From assembly GCF_013185185.1 (NCBI RefSeq), contig NZ_JAAZWE010000005.1, positions 124,001 through 188,000 of the forward strand: 64,000 bases of DNA. The letters run 5' to 3'. Source of the DNA: Saccharibacillus endophyticus (GTDB lineage Bacteria > Bacillota > Bacilli > Paenibacillales > Paenibacillaceae). The notes under the pieces were generated by a model. That model was given only the letters and a program-made list of their open reading frames with translations, ran no database searches and had not been told where the DNA came from. Below, piece after piece: positions 31,714 through 41,400 of the stretch; the stretch's first letter is position 1; each line of letters begins with the position of its first letter. A program made the translations under genes and the position numbers.

Positions 31714-32334
31714 ATGAATCACCCGTCACCTTCCACCGTCAAAGTCGTTACCGCCGATCCCGGCGCGATCGGCTTGTTCGGTCTGGCCATCGTTACGCTC
31801 GTTGCTTCGTCGCAGAAGCTCGGATTGACGGAAGGCCTCAGCTACGCCGCTTCCTGGGCCGTTTTCCTGGGCGCTTTCGCCCAGCTCTTCGCCAGCATCC
31901 AGGATGCCAAGCACAATAACACGTTCGGCATGACCGCTTTCGCCGCCTACGCCTTCTTCTGGTTCGCCATGGCGACCAACTGGTTGATGAAAATGGGCAC
32001 GTTCGGTCCCGAGCTTGCCGGTGCCGTCGACGGCAAACAGCTTGGTTTTGCTTTTGCCGGATATCTGGTCTTCACCTTGTTCATGACGATCGGAGCAATG
32101 GAGACGAACAAAGTCTTGTTCATTATCTTCTGTCTGATCGACGTCTTGTTCCTCGGTCTGACGCTCGACGCGTTCGGCGCGCCGGAGTTCTTCCATAGCC
32201 TGGCCGCTTACGCGGAACTGGCGATCGGCATCGTATCGCTGTACGGCTGCGGAGCCAATGTGCTGAACGTCCACTTCGGACGCGAGTTCCTGCCGATCGG
32301 CAAAGCGTTCGGCATTTTCAAACCGCGCGCTTAA
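31714..32334 (+). CDS. Acetate uptake transporter (GPR1/FUN34/YaaH)
   Basis: A 206-residue, six-helix membrane protein of the AceTr family. The helix 1 motif reads NHPSPSTVKVVTADPGAIGL followed by FGLAIVTL, where the family has N-P-(A/S)-P-x-G-L-x-G-F. AFWFAM-like and GxNVLN-type segments (CGANVLNVHFGREFLPIG) are conserved. These proteins import acetate or succinate with protons. The start is ATG 31714 with TTGGAGG 13 bases upstream. The 380 bp before it include R1 copy 3 and an AT-rich stretch (31500-31690) that probably holds the promoter. Confidence 0.88.
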   Translation: MNHPSPSTVKVVTADPGAIGLFGLAIVTLVASSQKLGLTEGLSYAASWAVFLGAFAQLFASIQDAKHNNTFGMTAFAAYAFFWFAMATNWLMKMGTFGPELAGAVDGKQLGFAFAGYLVFTLFMTIGAMETNKVLFIIFCLIDVLFLGLTLDAFGAPEFFHSLAAYAELAIGIVSLYGCGANVLNVHFGREFLPIGKAFGIFKPRA

Positions 32335-32416
32335 GTCGGAAATTCATCCCGGCAAGCGGTCTTGCCGAAGCTGCATCTTGAACGATTCCGTATGATCGAC
32401 CCGGATCGTTCCCACG

Positions 32417-32466
32417 AAAAAGACAGCCTACGAGTCGCGACGCGACTTGCAGGCTGTCTTTTTTTT
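32417..32466. terminator. Bidirectional terminator
   Basis: AAAAAGACAGCCT (32417-32429) pairs with AGGCTGTCTTTTT (32451-32463), with a second inner stem GAGTCGCG against CGCGACTT. It separates convergent genes. Confidence 0.9.
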
Positions 32467-32503
32467 GCGGATTCGGGGATCGGACGATCCGCAACACTTT
32501 AGC

Positions 32504-33535
32504 TTATTTCAAGCTGAGCAGCTGTTTGAATGCCTTGATATTCGTATCGAAATCAGGCACGGTTCGGGATTCTTCGGCTGCTTGGATTTGCGCGACGACC
32601 AGATCGTTAAAAGGCGTCTGGATGCCGGTTCCTTCCGCCATTGCCGGAACGACGCCGTTGATATAATCGATCTCGGTCTTGCGTTTCTTTTCCAGATCCT
32701 GAAGCATGCTGGCTCTTAGCAGCCGGGAAGGTTCCATGGTTGTCCGGAGAGTCAGGATGCGTTCCGGAATATCGCTTTCGCTGTTCAATTCCAAAGATTC
32801 CACGTCGAATCCGCCCATTTTGGCAAAGGTAATGCCGTTCGCGTGCCCGACCTTGATCGTCTCGTCCGCGATATGAACCGCGCTCTCGATGCCGATCTCA
32901 TGGTCGAGAATATCCCCGTACATCCCGTTCAACGCTGCCGATAAGCCGCTGAACGCGTTATTGATCAGCAGTTTCGACCATTTCGTCCCGACCAGGTTGT
33001 CGGAAACGTGAGTACCGCCCACAAGTTCCAACACCGATCGGATGCGTTCGATGCGTTCCGTCGTTTCGCCGTTCAGTTCTCCGATTTGAAAAGCGTACTG
33101 CTTGAATTGATTGTATTCGGTCGTAAGCGCGGAGACGCCCGGCTCGATAAAGGTTGCGCCGAACTCGACGGAACCTGCAATGACGCGTTTTTCTCCGACG
33201 ATCGAAGCTACTTTTTGTTCGGGTATCCCGTTTTGCAAGGAGCATACCACGCTGTCTTCGTTCAAAAAAGGAAGCAGTTCCGCAAGAACGGAGTCGTTGT
33301 ACAACTGCTTGGTCAACAGCAGGACCAGATCGTATTTTCCCGACTTGTTTTCGGGCGCAACGGCTTTTACCTCGGCATGAAATTCCGTCGTCCCCGTTAC
33401 TTTCGCACCGGCTTGATTCAGGGCGTCCACATGTTCCCGATACGCATCGATCAACTCGACGTCCATGCCTCCGGAAGCCAGATAAGCTCCGACTATGGTT
33501 CCCAACGAACCTGCTCCCAAAACCGCGATTCTCAT
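32504..33535 (-). CDS. Ketopantoate reductase-like (PanE/ApbA) protein
   Basis: A 343-residue 2-dehydropantoate 2-reductase-family oxidoreductase. The N-terminal Rossmann motif is AVLGAGSLGTIVGAYL. VLLLTKQLYND supplies the conserved Lys, WSKLLINNAFSGLSA the helical-domain lysine and Asn, and the C-terminal SMLQDLEKKRKTEIDYINGV is a strong family signature. PanE makes pantoate for coenzyme A with NADPH, but genomes often carry several paralogs that reduce other 2-keto acids. No pan gene is adjacent, so the substrate is open. It follows acetoacetate decarboxylase on the same strand with an R2 element between. Confidence 0.85.
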   Translation of the reverse strand: MRIAVLGAGSLGTIVGAYLASGGMDVELIDAYREHVDALNQAGAKVTGTTEFHAEVKAVAPENKSGKYDLVLLLTKQLYNDSVLAELLPFLNEDSVVCSLQNGIPEQKVASIVGEKRVIAGSVEFGATFIEPGVSALTTEYNQFKQYAFQIGELNGETTERIERIRSVLELVGGTHVSDNLVGTKWSKLLINNAFSGLSAALNGMYGDILDHEIGIESAVHIADETIKVGHANGITFAKMGGFDVESLELNSESDIPERILTLRTTMEPSRLLRASMLQDLEKKRKTEIDYINGVVPAMAEGTGIQTPFNDLVVAQIQAAEESRTVPDFDTNIKAFKQLLSLK

Positions 33536-33564
33536 TCTATAATCCCCCTTATCGTTTTTCTAGG

Positions 33565-33666
33565 TAGCTTGACCAACTTTGATCGGAGGCTTACGTTAAC
33601 CTGAAACGCACACGCTTTAGGTGCGTTTCAGGTTGGCGTAACCTTACTTTTAATTTGGTCAAGCCA
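33565..33666. repeat. R2 palindromic element, copy 3
   Basis: The outer arms TAGCTTGACCA (33565-33575) and TGGTCAAGCCA (33656-33666) and inner boxes GGCTTACG and CGTAACCTTA flank a perfect 14 bp stem, AACCTGAAACGCAC (33599-33612) with GTGCGTTTCAGGTT (33621-33634). Its right arm supplies the last codons of the acetoacetate decarboxylase gene. Confidence 0.85.
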
Positions 33667-34402
33667 TTAAGTAGTTGTACACGGGCTGCGCGGCATTCAA
33701 GGTCAAATCCGTCAGGATATGGGATGCCGAGACGACTTCCAACACGGGCAAATCCGCAAGAGGCGCCAGGGCATGTTCGAACAATTGAAGCCTTGCCGGT
33801 CCGCTCCATGCTCCTTTGACCTCGATGTCGGTAATTTGCGTTCGCACCAAGTCGCAAATCCGTAAATTCCCTTGGTAATCCGTCGCGATTTTCACCATAA
33901 AATTAGGTCGGCAAATTTCGCTTTTGGCTGCTTCCTTATCCATCTCGAAATGCTTATATCCCATGGTCGCCGTCGCGACGCGAAGCGAACCGTAATCCAG
34001 CGTGCCGACCAAAGTGTCCGAGTCCACGTAAAGCTTGGGCGCGCCCAACTTTTTGGGATAAGCCGTAAGTTCCCGACCGCTTGCGATCGCCGGAAAGTTG
34101 TCCACGTACATCGAATGCACGTAATCGCCGTCCTCGCCGTCGAATCGGACGGGAATGACCTGCCCGGCTTCGGTATAAGCGCCCAAACCGGAAACGTCGG
34201 GCATCCACATCACTTCGAACCGGACCAAAGGATCGACGATTTCCAGAGGCTCCGGTACCGCTGCACGCAATGCTTCGACATCCGTGCGGTAAACGATGTT
34301 CAGGTATTCCCGGTTGATGAATTGATAAGGCGGTAAAGGGTAGGCGGGCGCCGTCAGCGGCGTATTGAGATTTTTCGCTATGTTGGCCACATCGATTTTC
34401 AT
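33659..34402 (-). CDS. adc: Acetoacetate decarboxylase
   Basis: A 247-residue enzyme converting acetoacetate to acetone and CO2 through a Schiff base. The catalytic region GRELTAYPKKLGAPKL is nearly identical to the clostridial enzyme and places the Schiff-base lysine at Lys117 with its pKa-lowering neighbour Lys118; the conserved Arg (INREYL) and Glu (EVMWMPDVSGLGAYTEAG) are also present. The ribosome binding site AGGAGG is ten bases before ATG 34402. It is divergent from a LysR gene that likely controls it. No CoA-transferase genes (ctfAB) are linked. Confidence 0.93.
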   Translation of the reverse strand: MKIDVANIAKNLNTPLTAPAYPLPPYQFINREYLNIVYRTDVEALRAAVPEPLEIVDPLVRFEVMWMPDVSGLGAYTEAGQVIPVRFDGEDGDYVHSMYVDNFPAIASGRELTAYPKKLGAPKLYVDSDTLVGTLDYGSLRVATATMGYKHFEMDKEAAKSEICRPNFMVKIATDYQGNLRICDLVRTQITDIEVKGAWSGPARLQLFEHALAPLADLPVLEVVSASHILTDLTLNAAQPVYNYLMA

Positions 34403-34476
34403 GGAATAATGCCCTCCTTGTTGTCGCTTGAAGTTTTATACTGTTCATTCATCGTACCTCTGGTTTTAAATTTAAT

Positions 34477-34491
34477 CTAATATATAATTAG
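34477..34491. promoter_or_regulatory. Candidate LysR operator between adc and lysR
   Basis: CTAATATATAATTAG is a perfect 5-5-5 palindrome of the T-N11-A type favoured by LysR proteins. It is central in the 129 bp gap between the divergent adc and lysR genes. Confidence 0.55.
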
Positions 34492-34531
34492 TTATGTATA
34501 CATTTATTCTAATCAATAGGTAGGGATGCGA

Positions 34532-35428
34532 ATGGAACTGCTTCAGCTCAAATATTTTCAGACGGTTGCCTATACGGAGCACGTTTCCAAAGCAGCCAAG
34601 CAGCTGAATATCGCGCAGCCTTCTTTGAGCCTTACCATCAAAAGACTCGAAGACGAATTGGGCACGGCCCTGTTCGAAAGGACGGGAAGAAACATTCGAT
34701 TGAGTCCTTCGGGAAAAATTCTTTTGAAGCACGTCAACCGGATTTTTACCGAGATCGAAAACGCGAAACGGGAAATTCATTCGGAAGAGCAGCTGATTTC
34801 CGGAACGTTGAACATCGCGATCACCAATCCGAGATTCCTTACGGGACTGATCAGCGACTATATCAACCTTTTTCCCGAATCGAAAATCATTCAAGCCTTA
34901 GGCGTCAAAAGCGAAATATGCACGAGTTTGAAAAAGGGGGACATCGATCTGGGAATAACGGGCCATCCGATCGAAGACGAAGAAATCGAAAGCCGCGTTT
35001 TGGTGGACGAAGACATCGTATTGGCGCTGCCTTCGAACCACAAATTAACGGGCTCGAACAAAATCCCGCTAAGCCGCGCTGCCGACGAACCGTTCGTTAC
35101 GTTGGCCAACAATGCGGAATATCGGGATTTTACGACGCTGCTTTGCGAAAAAGCCGGCTTTGTGCCGAATATCGCTTTCCAGGTCGACTCGCATTTACTG
35201 GTCGAGATCATCAAGCTCGATCAAGGCGTGGCTTTGCTTCCGATCTCGATTTGCCGGGCATTGGGGCTGAATCATATCGAAATCGCGGACGATTCGGCCA
35301 CGTACCCTGTAGGCTTGTCTTGGAGCAAACATCGGACATTGTCTTCTTCGGCCGAAAATTTTCGCGACTTCATTCTTTCCTACTACGAACAAAACCATGC
35401 TATATTCAAAGTTCAGTTGGTGTTATAA
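34532..35428 (+). CDS. LysR-type transcriptional regulator
   Basis: A 298-residue LysR regulator. The N-terminal winged helix reads LLQLKYFQTVAYTEHVSKAA followed by LNIAQPSLSLTIKRLEDELG. After the linker helix comes a periplasmic-binding-like effector domain. I take ATG 34532 (MELLQLKYF, six bases after AGGTAGGG); an ATG two codons earlier is too close to the ribosome binding site. The divergent arrangement with adc, with a T-N11-A palindrome between, indicates control of acetoacetate decarboxylase by a small acid or keto-acid effector. This is inference from position. Confidence 0.88.
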   Translation: MELLQLKYFQTVAYTEHVSKAAKQLNIAQPSLSLTIKRLEDELGTALFERTGRNIRLSPSGKILLKHVNRIFTEIENAKREIHSEEQLISGTLNIAITNPRFLTGLISDYINLFPESKIIQALGVKSEICTSLKKGDIDLGITGHPIEDEEIESRVLVDEDIVLALPSNHKLTGSNKIPLSRAADEPFVTLANNAEYRDFTTLLCEKAGFVPNIAFQVDSHLLVEIIKLDQGVALLPISICRALGLNHIEIADDSATYPVGLSWSKHRTLSSSAENFRDFILSYYEQNHAIFKVQLVL

Positions 35429-35516
35429 TGTAACGAATGATTGTAAAGTAACATCCATTATTCAGCGATTCGGGTGCGGTCGAAAAAGCATCCGTCGCCA
35501 AAAGGAGTCTTTTCCC

Positions 35517-36242
35517 ATGAAAATCGAAGTCTGGTCGGACTATGTCTGCCCGTTCTGTTATATCGGCAAACGCCGTCTTGAACACGCTTTGGAACGTTTC
35601 CCGAACAAAGATCAGGTCGAAGTCGTCTATAAAAGCTTCGAACTCGATCCGAACTCTCCGGTGCAGCATAACGGCGATATTCACGATCTGCTCGCCGGCA
35701 AGTACGGCATGAGCCGCGAGCAGGCCATGGATTCCAACCGCAGCGTCGGCGAAGCGGCGCGCGGCGTAGGCCTGAATTACGATTTCGACAATATGCGTTA
35801 CACCAATACGTTCGATGCGCATCGCCTGGCCCATTTCGCGGCTGAAAAAGGACTGTCGCCGGCTTTGACCGAGCGCCTGATGCAAGCTTACTTCACGGAA
35901 GGCGCATTCCTGGGCGACCACGAAGAGCTGGCGAAACTGGCCGCGGAAGCCGGTCTGGACAAAGAAGAAGTATTGGCGGTATTGAAATCCGATACTTACG
36001 GCGACAAGGTTCGGGCCGATGAAAACGAAGCGATGCAGCTCGGCGTGCGCGGCGTGCCGTTCTTCGTATTGGACGGCAAGTTCGCGGTTTCCGGCGCGCA
36101 GCCGGACAGCGTGTTCGATCAAGCGTTGGAGCGTGCGTGGGGCGAGCGTCCCGCATTGACGGTGCTCGGCGACGATTCGGCGGGTCTGGACGGATGTTCG
36201 GACGGCTCATGTGCGGTGCCGGGGGTTGCGAAGCCTGAGTAA
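35517..36242 (+). CDS. DsbA-family oxidoreductase (FrnE-like)
   Basis: A 241-residue thioredoxin-fold protein with an inserted helical domain. The active site CPFC lies in SDYVCPFCYIGKRRLE near the N-terminus, and the cis-Pro segment is RGVPFFVLDGKFAVSGAQ. These features and length fit FrnE/2-hydroxychromene-2-carboxylate isomerase-like proteins, which act in the cytosol on disulfides. There is no signal peptide. A C-terminal extension contains a second cysteine pair (CSDGSC), seen in other Bacillus members. The start is ATG 35517 with AAAAGGAG upstream. Confidence 0.9.
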   Translation: MKIEVWSDYVCPFCYIGKRRLEHALERFPNKDQVEVVYKSFELDPNSPVQHNGDIHDLLAGKYGMSREQAMDSNRSVGEAARGVGLNYDFDNMRYTNTFDAHRLAHFAAEKGLSPALTERLMQAYFTEGAFLGDHEELAKLAAEAGLDKEEVLAVLKSDTYGDKVRADENEAMQLGVRGVPFFVLDGKFAVSGAQPDSVFDQALERAWGERPALTVLGDDSAGLDGCSDGSCAVPGVAKPE

Positions 36243-36261
36243 AGCTTCCGGAGAAGTCCTA

Positions 36262-36415
36262 TTCGTGGAGGCGCGCTGGGGCGCTGCGGGGGAATTCGTT
36301 CAAGTCGCTGTCTCACTCGGAAAACCGATTGGAATTTCAGTGGAAGTTTTCCGAGTTCAAAGGCGGCTTTCACTGAATTCCCCCTCCGCTATACGCGGTA
36401 CGAATCGGACTGCCT
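36262..36415. repeat. R1 palindromic element, copy 4
   Basis: The core stem ACTCGGAAAAC (36316-36326) pairs with GTTTTCCGAGT (36347-36357). The outer arms GCGGGGGAATTC (36287-36298) pair with GAATTCCCCCTCCGC (36376-36390). It is in reverse orientation relative to copies 1 and 7, judged by the TTCACTGAATTC word on the right arm. It lies between convergent genes. Confidence 0.75.
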
Positions 36416-36460
36416 CCAAGGCCTAACACTGGCTTCGCGGTGTGGGGTATAGATTAAAAC

Positions 36461-36504
36461 ATAAAAACAGCGTTCCGGGAAAGATTCCGGAACGCTGTTT
36501 TTAT
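36461..36504. terminator. Bidirectional terminator
   Basis: A perfect 18 bp stem, ATAAAAACAGCGTTCCGG (36461-36478) with CCGGAACGCTGTTTTTAT (36487-36504), lies between the DsbA gene and the convergent signalling operon. Confidence 0.95.
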
Positions 36505-36762
36505 ATGCACGGCTGTAGGATGCGTTATGCGTTATGCGTTGCAATATTGACCTTTTGTGCATATTTTAGCGTGTTTCGGCACTGGATTTTGAGCCAAAAC
36601 GAAGCAAAATGTTGATCAAAAGTCAGCATTTCAAAAGAAAAGTCGTAAACCTATGATTAAGGTTGGTCAAGCTACTGGTGAAATTGTTGATGCTTTGCAC
36701 ACATTTGCATACGCTGTTCGCCGGGATTCCGCAAACCTAGCTATTCGATGCGCCGTTTTCTT
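36505..36762. other. Intergenic region with tandem octamer and R2 solo end
   Basis: The region starts with about three tandem units of TGCGTTAT (36520-36542). A solo right half of R2 (CGTAAACCTA at 36644-36653, then GGTCAAGCTAC at 36665-36675) lies further on with no matching left half. I see no gene. Confidence 0.55.
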
Positions 36763-37917
36763 TTATTCTTCCAATCTTTCATACACCTGACGAGTCAAAG
36801 GCTCGGGTTCTGCGCCCAGTTCTTCTTCGAGGCGCTGCTCGAATGCACGGTAGCATTCGCGCGCCAGACGTTTGTTGCCGGCGAATTCATAGGCAGACAT
36901 GAGTTGGCGGCAGATTTCTTCGGCGTAGGGTTCTTCCTCTTGAAGAGAGGTTAGAAGACGAATCGCCTCGTCGGTTCGGCCTGCGGCCTTTTCTTCTTGG
37001 GCCAGCTCAAGGGCTAGGCGGAAGCGTTGACGGTTTAGCTTTTCGGCTCGGGATTCGGCCCACAGGTAGTCGTGATGTTCCAGGTAGCCGCCTTGCCATA
37101 ATGCCAACACGGCCTCGGCCGGATCTATTTTTCCTTTTACCGAACCGATCAGCTTTTCATATTCGCGTTCAAAACGTTCAACATCCGTCTCTACGCCGCC
37201 GCGCAGCAGGCGATAGCTCTCTTGGCGATACTCAAGGGCCATCTCCGGCTTGCTCTCCTTCAGCAGCTTGCGAATCTGGTAGACGGAGGTGTGCAGGTGC
37301 GTAGCGGCCTTGTCGCCCGGCATGCTTGGCCAGAGCAGATCGGTCAGCTCGCCCCGCGGTACCCATTGCTCGCCCTGATGCAGAAGATAGGCGAAGAGTT
37401 CCTGCGACTTGGCGGTGCGCCACTTGACGGGATGAACCTTGCAGGCTGCGGAATCATAGAGTTCCAGCCGACGGAACATCAGAACGCCGGGCATTTCTGA
37501 TTTTTTTGAAGCAGCATCGATCAACCCCGCAGTAGCAGCCTCCGCTTCCGAAGAGTCCGGAACGATTCGGGCTATGGCCTTTTGCAAGCGCGCAGGTCCG
37601 ATAGGTTTGAGCAGGTAATCGATCGCCTGCAAGTCGAACGCTTCTACCGCATAATCGGAATACGCCGTGACGAAGACGATCGCAATGCCGGGATAGCGCT
37701 GCTGGATATGCTCCGCTGCCTCCAATCCGTTCATCTCCGGCATTCCGATGTCCAGAAATACGGCATCGATCCGTTCCTTGTCCAACCATTCGATACCTTC
37801 GCGGGCCGATGTGCACAGCGCTACAGGCTCCAGTCGCCCATCGGCACGAATCAGCCGCTCAAGATGTGTCAGCGCGGGCTTTTCATCGTCGATCAGCATT
37901 GCTCGCATCCGTATCAC
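36763..37917 (-). CDS. SARP-type response regulator (receiver + OmpR-like HTH + BTAD)
   Basis: A 384-residue regulator. Residues 1-120 form a receiver with acidic pair Asp10/Asp11, phosphoacceptor Asp56 in VFLDIGMPEMNG and switch Lys in YLLKP. Residues about 150-240 form a winged helix (RTAKSQELFAYLLHQGEQWV). The C-terminal 140 residues form a BTAD tetratricopeptide-like domain (FRLALELAQEEKAAGRTDEA, PYAEEICRQLMSAYEFAGNK). The start is GTG 37917, overlapping the stop of the preceding receiver gene. It is the output protein of the kinase-receiver-SARP operon, and its targets are unknown. Confidence 0.88.
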   Translation of the reverse strand: MIRMRAMLIDDEKPALTHLERLIRADGRLEPVALCTSAREGIEWLDKERIDAVFLDIGMPEMNGLEAAEHIQQRYPGIAIVFVTAYSDYAVEAFDLQAIDYLLKPIGPARLQKAIARIVPDSSEAEAATAGLIDAASKKSEMPGVLMFRRLELYDSAACKVHPVKWRTAKSQELFAYLLHQGEQWVPRGELTDLLWPSMPGDKAATHLHTSVYQIRKLLKESKPEMALEYRQESYRLLRGGVETDVERFEREYEKLIGSVKGKIDPAEAVLALWQGGYLEHHDYLWAESRAEKLNRQRFRLALELAQEEKAAGRTDEAIRLLTSLQEEEPYAEEICRQLMSAYEFAGNKRLARECYRAFEQRLEEELGAEPEPLTRQVYERLEE

Positions 37918-38327
37918 TCCACTTTATCTAGTCTTTCTTGCTGCGTATGAATAAGGCTTCCGCAGGAACGCCGCAGACGAAGGATCGTCCGCTCCAGTCG
38001 CTCCAGCGTCAGCGGTTTAAGCAGGTAATCGAATGCGCGTTGTTCAAAAGCTTCAACCGCGTATTCACGGCTTGACGTCACGTAAACAACACGCAAGCCG
38101 GGCAATTCGCGCAGGAGGCGCTCCGAAGCCGCAAGTCCGGAAATGCAGCCAAGACGCGTTTCTATAAATAAAGCATCGGGTTCAAGCCCCAGTGCTTCGC
38201 TTAATGCCGCTTCAGGTTCATAGGAGCTTCCAATCAATTCGACATCGGGATAACCGCCCAACATGCGGGCTGTCCGTGCCAGCGATTCCCGGTCGCCATC
38301 CAATAGATAAATCCGCATGATTCTCAT
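37914..38327 (-). CDS. Stand-alone receiver with Glu at the phosphoacceptor site
   Basis: A 137-residue receiver domain with no output domain. The acidic pocket (LLDGDRESL, Asp10 and Asp12), the Thr/Ser position (VVYVTSSREYAVEAFEQRAF) and the switch lysine (YLLKPL) are kept. The phosphoacceptor reads DALFIETRLGCISGL, so Glu56 replaces the aspartate found at the aligned position of the neighbour (DAVFLDIGMPEMNGL). Glu can mimic aspartyl phosphate, so this domain may be locked in an active-like state or act as a decoy. It sits between the hybrid kinase gene (84 bp upstream) and the SARP regulator (GTGA overlap). Confidence 0.82.
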   Translation of the reverse strand: MRIMRIYLLDGDRESLARTARMLGGYPDVELIGSSYEPEAALSEALGLEPDALFIETRLGCISGLAASERLLRELPGLRVVYVTSSREYAVEAFEQRAFDYLLKPLTLERLERTILRLRRSCGSLIHTQQERLDKVE

Positions 38328-38410
38328 CCCTTTCCCGGAAAACGCGGGTACTCGTACTTAGCATACCCGAAAGGGCTGAACATTTTCTGAACAAGAAACA
38401 TGGAAATTCC

Positions 38411-41400
38411 TCACTGCAAAACCAAATTTTTGGGAAGGTCGAATCCGATTTCCGTACCGCTTTCTTTTTCGGAAAAAGCTGATTCGAGTCGCAACGCCGC
38501 CCCATGCAAAGCAGAGAGGCGACGATGAATATTACGCAGGCCTACGCCGCCCATTCGACCGGCCATAATCTCGTCGAAATCCTCCGGGGCAAGACCCACT
38601 CCATTGTCTCTAACCCGTACGGACACCGTCGAACCGGTATCCCGAATCTCCAATCGGACCACGCCTCCGGCCGAACGCTGCATCACGCCGTGACGAACCG
38701 CATTCTCGACCAGCGGCTGAATGCTGAGCGGAGGGACGAACACGCCCACCAGATCATCCGCTTCATATTCAAAGACCAGTCGATCATCGAACCTCGCTTG
38801 CTCCAGCGCCACGTAAGCCTCGACCAGCTCCAGCTCTTTTTGCAGCGGTACAAGCCGATCCCGGTTGTGGAAGTCGAAGCTCCCTCGCAGATAGTGACTC
38901 AGTTCGATCAGCAGATCAATCGCCTTATCGGGATCGGTGCTGCATGCGGAAATGATCACGTTCAGCGCATTGTACAAAAAGTGGGGCTTGATCTGGGCTT
39001 GAAGGAACGCCATCTCCGTGCGAATCGCTTCTTCCGCCGAACGGCGCATTCCGATCAGGGTACGAACGCGTGCCCTCAATTCGCCGGCATCGACAGGCTT
39101 GCTCAGAAAGTCGCTGGCGCCCGCCTCGAAGCCTGCCCGGATGTCCTCCGGCAGCCCTCGCGCGGTGAGCAACAGAATCGGCAATACGGCCAGCGTATGA
39201 CGCTCGCGCAATTGGCGGCACAGCTCAAGACCCGACATGCCCGGCATCATCCAATCGGTCACCACCAGCTCGAAGCCGGGCTTTTCCTCCATCAATATGA
39301 GCGCTTCGGCTCCGCCGGATACGGCCTCTGCCTCGTAACCGGCAGTCGCCAGCAGATTCAGCAGCACCCGCCGATTGACCGGATCGTCATCGACAATGAG
39401 CACGCGTCCGGCATCCGCAACCGCAAATTCCGGAGCTTCGGGAACCGTGCCTCCGGAGTGCAGCTCTTCGGCGAACGCCAACACGCCAGTCTTGGAAGCT
39501 TCCGGCGCGGATGAAGATACGGGAAGGGTGAAAAAGAAACTTGTGCCTTCACCCGGCGTCGAATCCAACCAGATCCGGCCGCCGCCCAATTCAACGAGCT
39601 GTCGGGTAATGCTGAGTCCGAGTCCTGTTCCTTCCATCCCCAAAGCTTCGTCCGTACGCTCGAAGCGTCGGAAAATGTCAGGCCAGCGCTCCCGCTCGAT
39701 TCCGATCCCGGTGTCGGAAACCTCGACCTTCACCTGATCGCCATCAATCGACGCGCCGATTCGAATCTCGCCCTGCTCCGTGTATTTGACCGCATTGCCC
39801 AGCAGATTATAAAGAATTTGCCGTAATCGGTCTTCATCCATTCGCACGCCGGGCAGATCTTCGGGACACTCCTGCACGATTCGAATCGGCCTGTTCTCCA
39901 GCGTGTAGGTCATGACCTCGATCACCGAACGGACAACCGAAGGCAAGTGCAAGGTGCGCACATCCAAACGAATACGGCCTTCCTTCAAGTTCGAGAAATC
40001 AAGAATATCACCGACCAACAGAGACAGCCGTTGACCCGTCGTCATGATCATCGCCAGGTTCTCGCGCTGCTTGGCCGAAGCCGGCCCTGCCGCCCCTTCC
40101 AGCATGGAGCGCGCAATATTGATAATGCCGTGCAGAGGCGTCCGCAGTTCGTGCGACGTATTCGCCATGAACTCGTCTTTCAAACCGTCCAGCGTCAGCA
40201 AACGGCCCGACAATCGCTCCACATCGGCAAACGCCCGGACGAAGCGGCGGATCAACAGCACGGTCTGAGCCAGCACGAACAGCACCAGCTCGTAGATCGC
40301 CAACCATCGCGTATCCGCTTGGGCAATGAGATAGATAAGATTCAGCAAGATGAATACGCAAATGCTCATCAGGCCCAGCGTGACCAGATACCAATCCTCC
40401 GCGCTTTTTTTTACCCAGCGAATCATCACCCAGCCCGTATAGGCCAAACTGAGGAAAGCCACGGAGAGCAGAAGGCTTTCCATCATCGAAAAGATCGGCA
40501 TCGGCAGCACCAAACCCAACACTGCTCCCAATATAGCCAGCGAAGCATATCCTTGCAGCACCCGCTTGTGAATGATCCCCGGAATCAGTGCATCCATATA
40601 GGCGATCAGAAACAGATAGATCAGGTTCGACGACACGGCCTGAAGCTTAAGCATCGCCATATACGGCATGTTCGGCAGGAAATAATCGAGCAGCTTTTCC
40701 CCGTGCGTCAAGACATAGATGACTGTGAGCATGCAAAATAGGCCAAGGAAAAGCTGAGGCAGCTCGCGCTTGTGCAAAACATACAGCAGCAAGAACAGCA
40801 TGCCCGGCAAAAAGAATCCGCAGATCGAAGCAAAGTCCCGAATCCAGTCCCCCTGCTTATCCAGCAAAATGACGCTTTCCGGTCCGATGACAATCGAATC
40901 GAAGATCCCGCCCGAGGCGTAACTGAAATTCGAGGCTTGCACCGCCAGCACCGCTTTGGTCCCGCTCAGGTGAACGAAGCCGGTGTACGGTACGTTTTTC
41001 TGAATATCCAAGGCACGATCTTCCGAAGGCATGCCGCTTCCGCCGACTTCTTCTCCATTCAGAAAGACCCGGCTTGCCATCCGAACATTGGAGACACGCA
41101 GTCCGAAATCTTCATCGAAAGACTGACCCAGATCGATCTCCAATCGATAAGTTCCGTAACCGAGCGGACCGTCCGGCATCGCATCGTTCCACGCGCCCGG
41201 AACCTGAAGCGTCGTCCCTCCCGATGCTTTTTCCGTCAAATCGGCAGGGTCGACCAACCGTCCAGGATAAAAGGTCCACTCTCCGTTCAGCGTGGCCGCG
41301 CCGCGCTCGGCATAGTCCCAGCCGCTCAAATCGACCTTGCCATCCTCTGCACGAGGCAGGCCGCGCTGCGACGTCATCATATCCATGAGCCCGACCGCAG

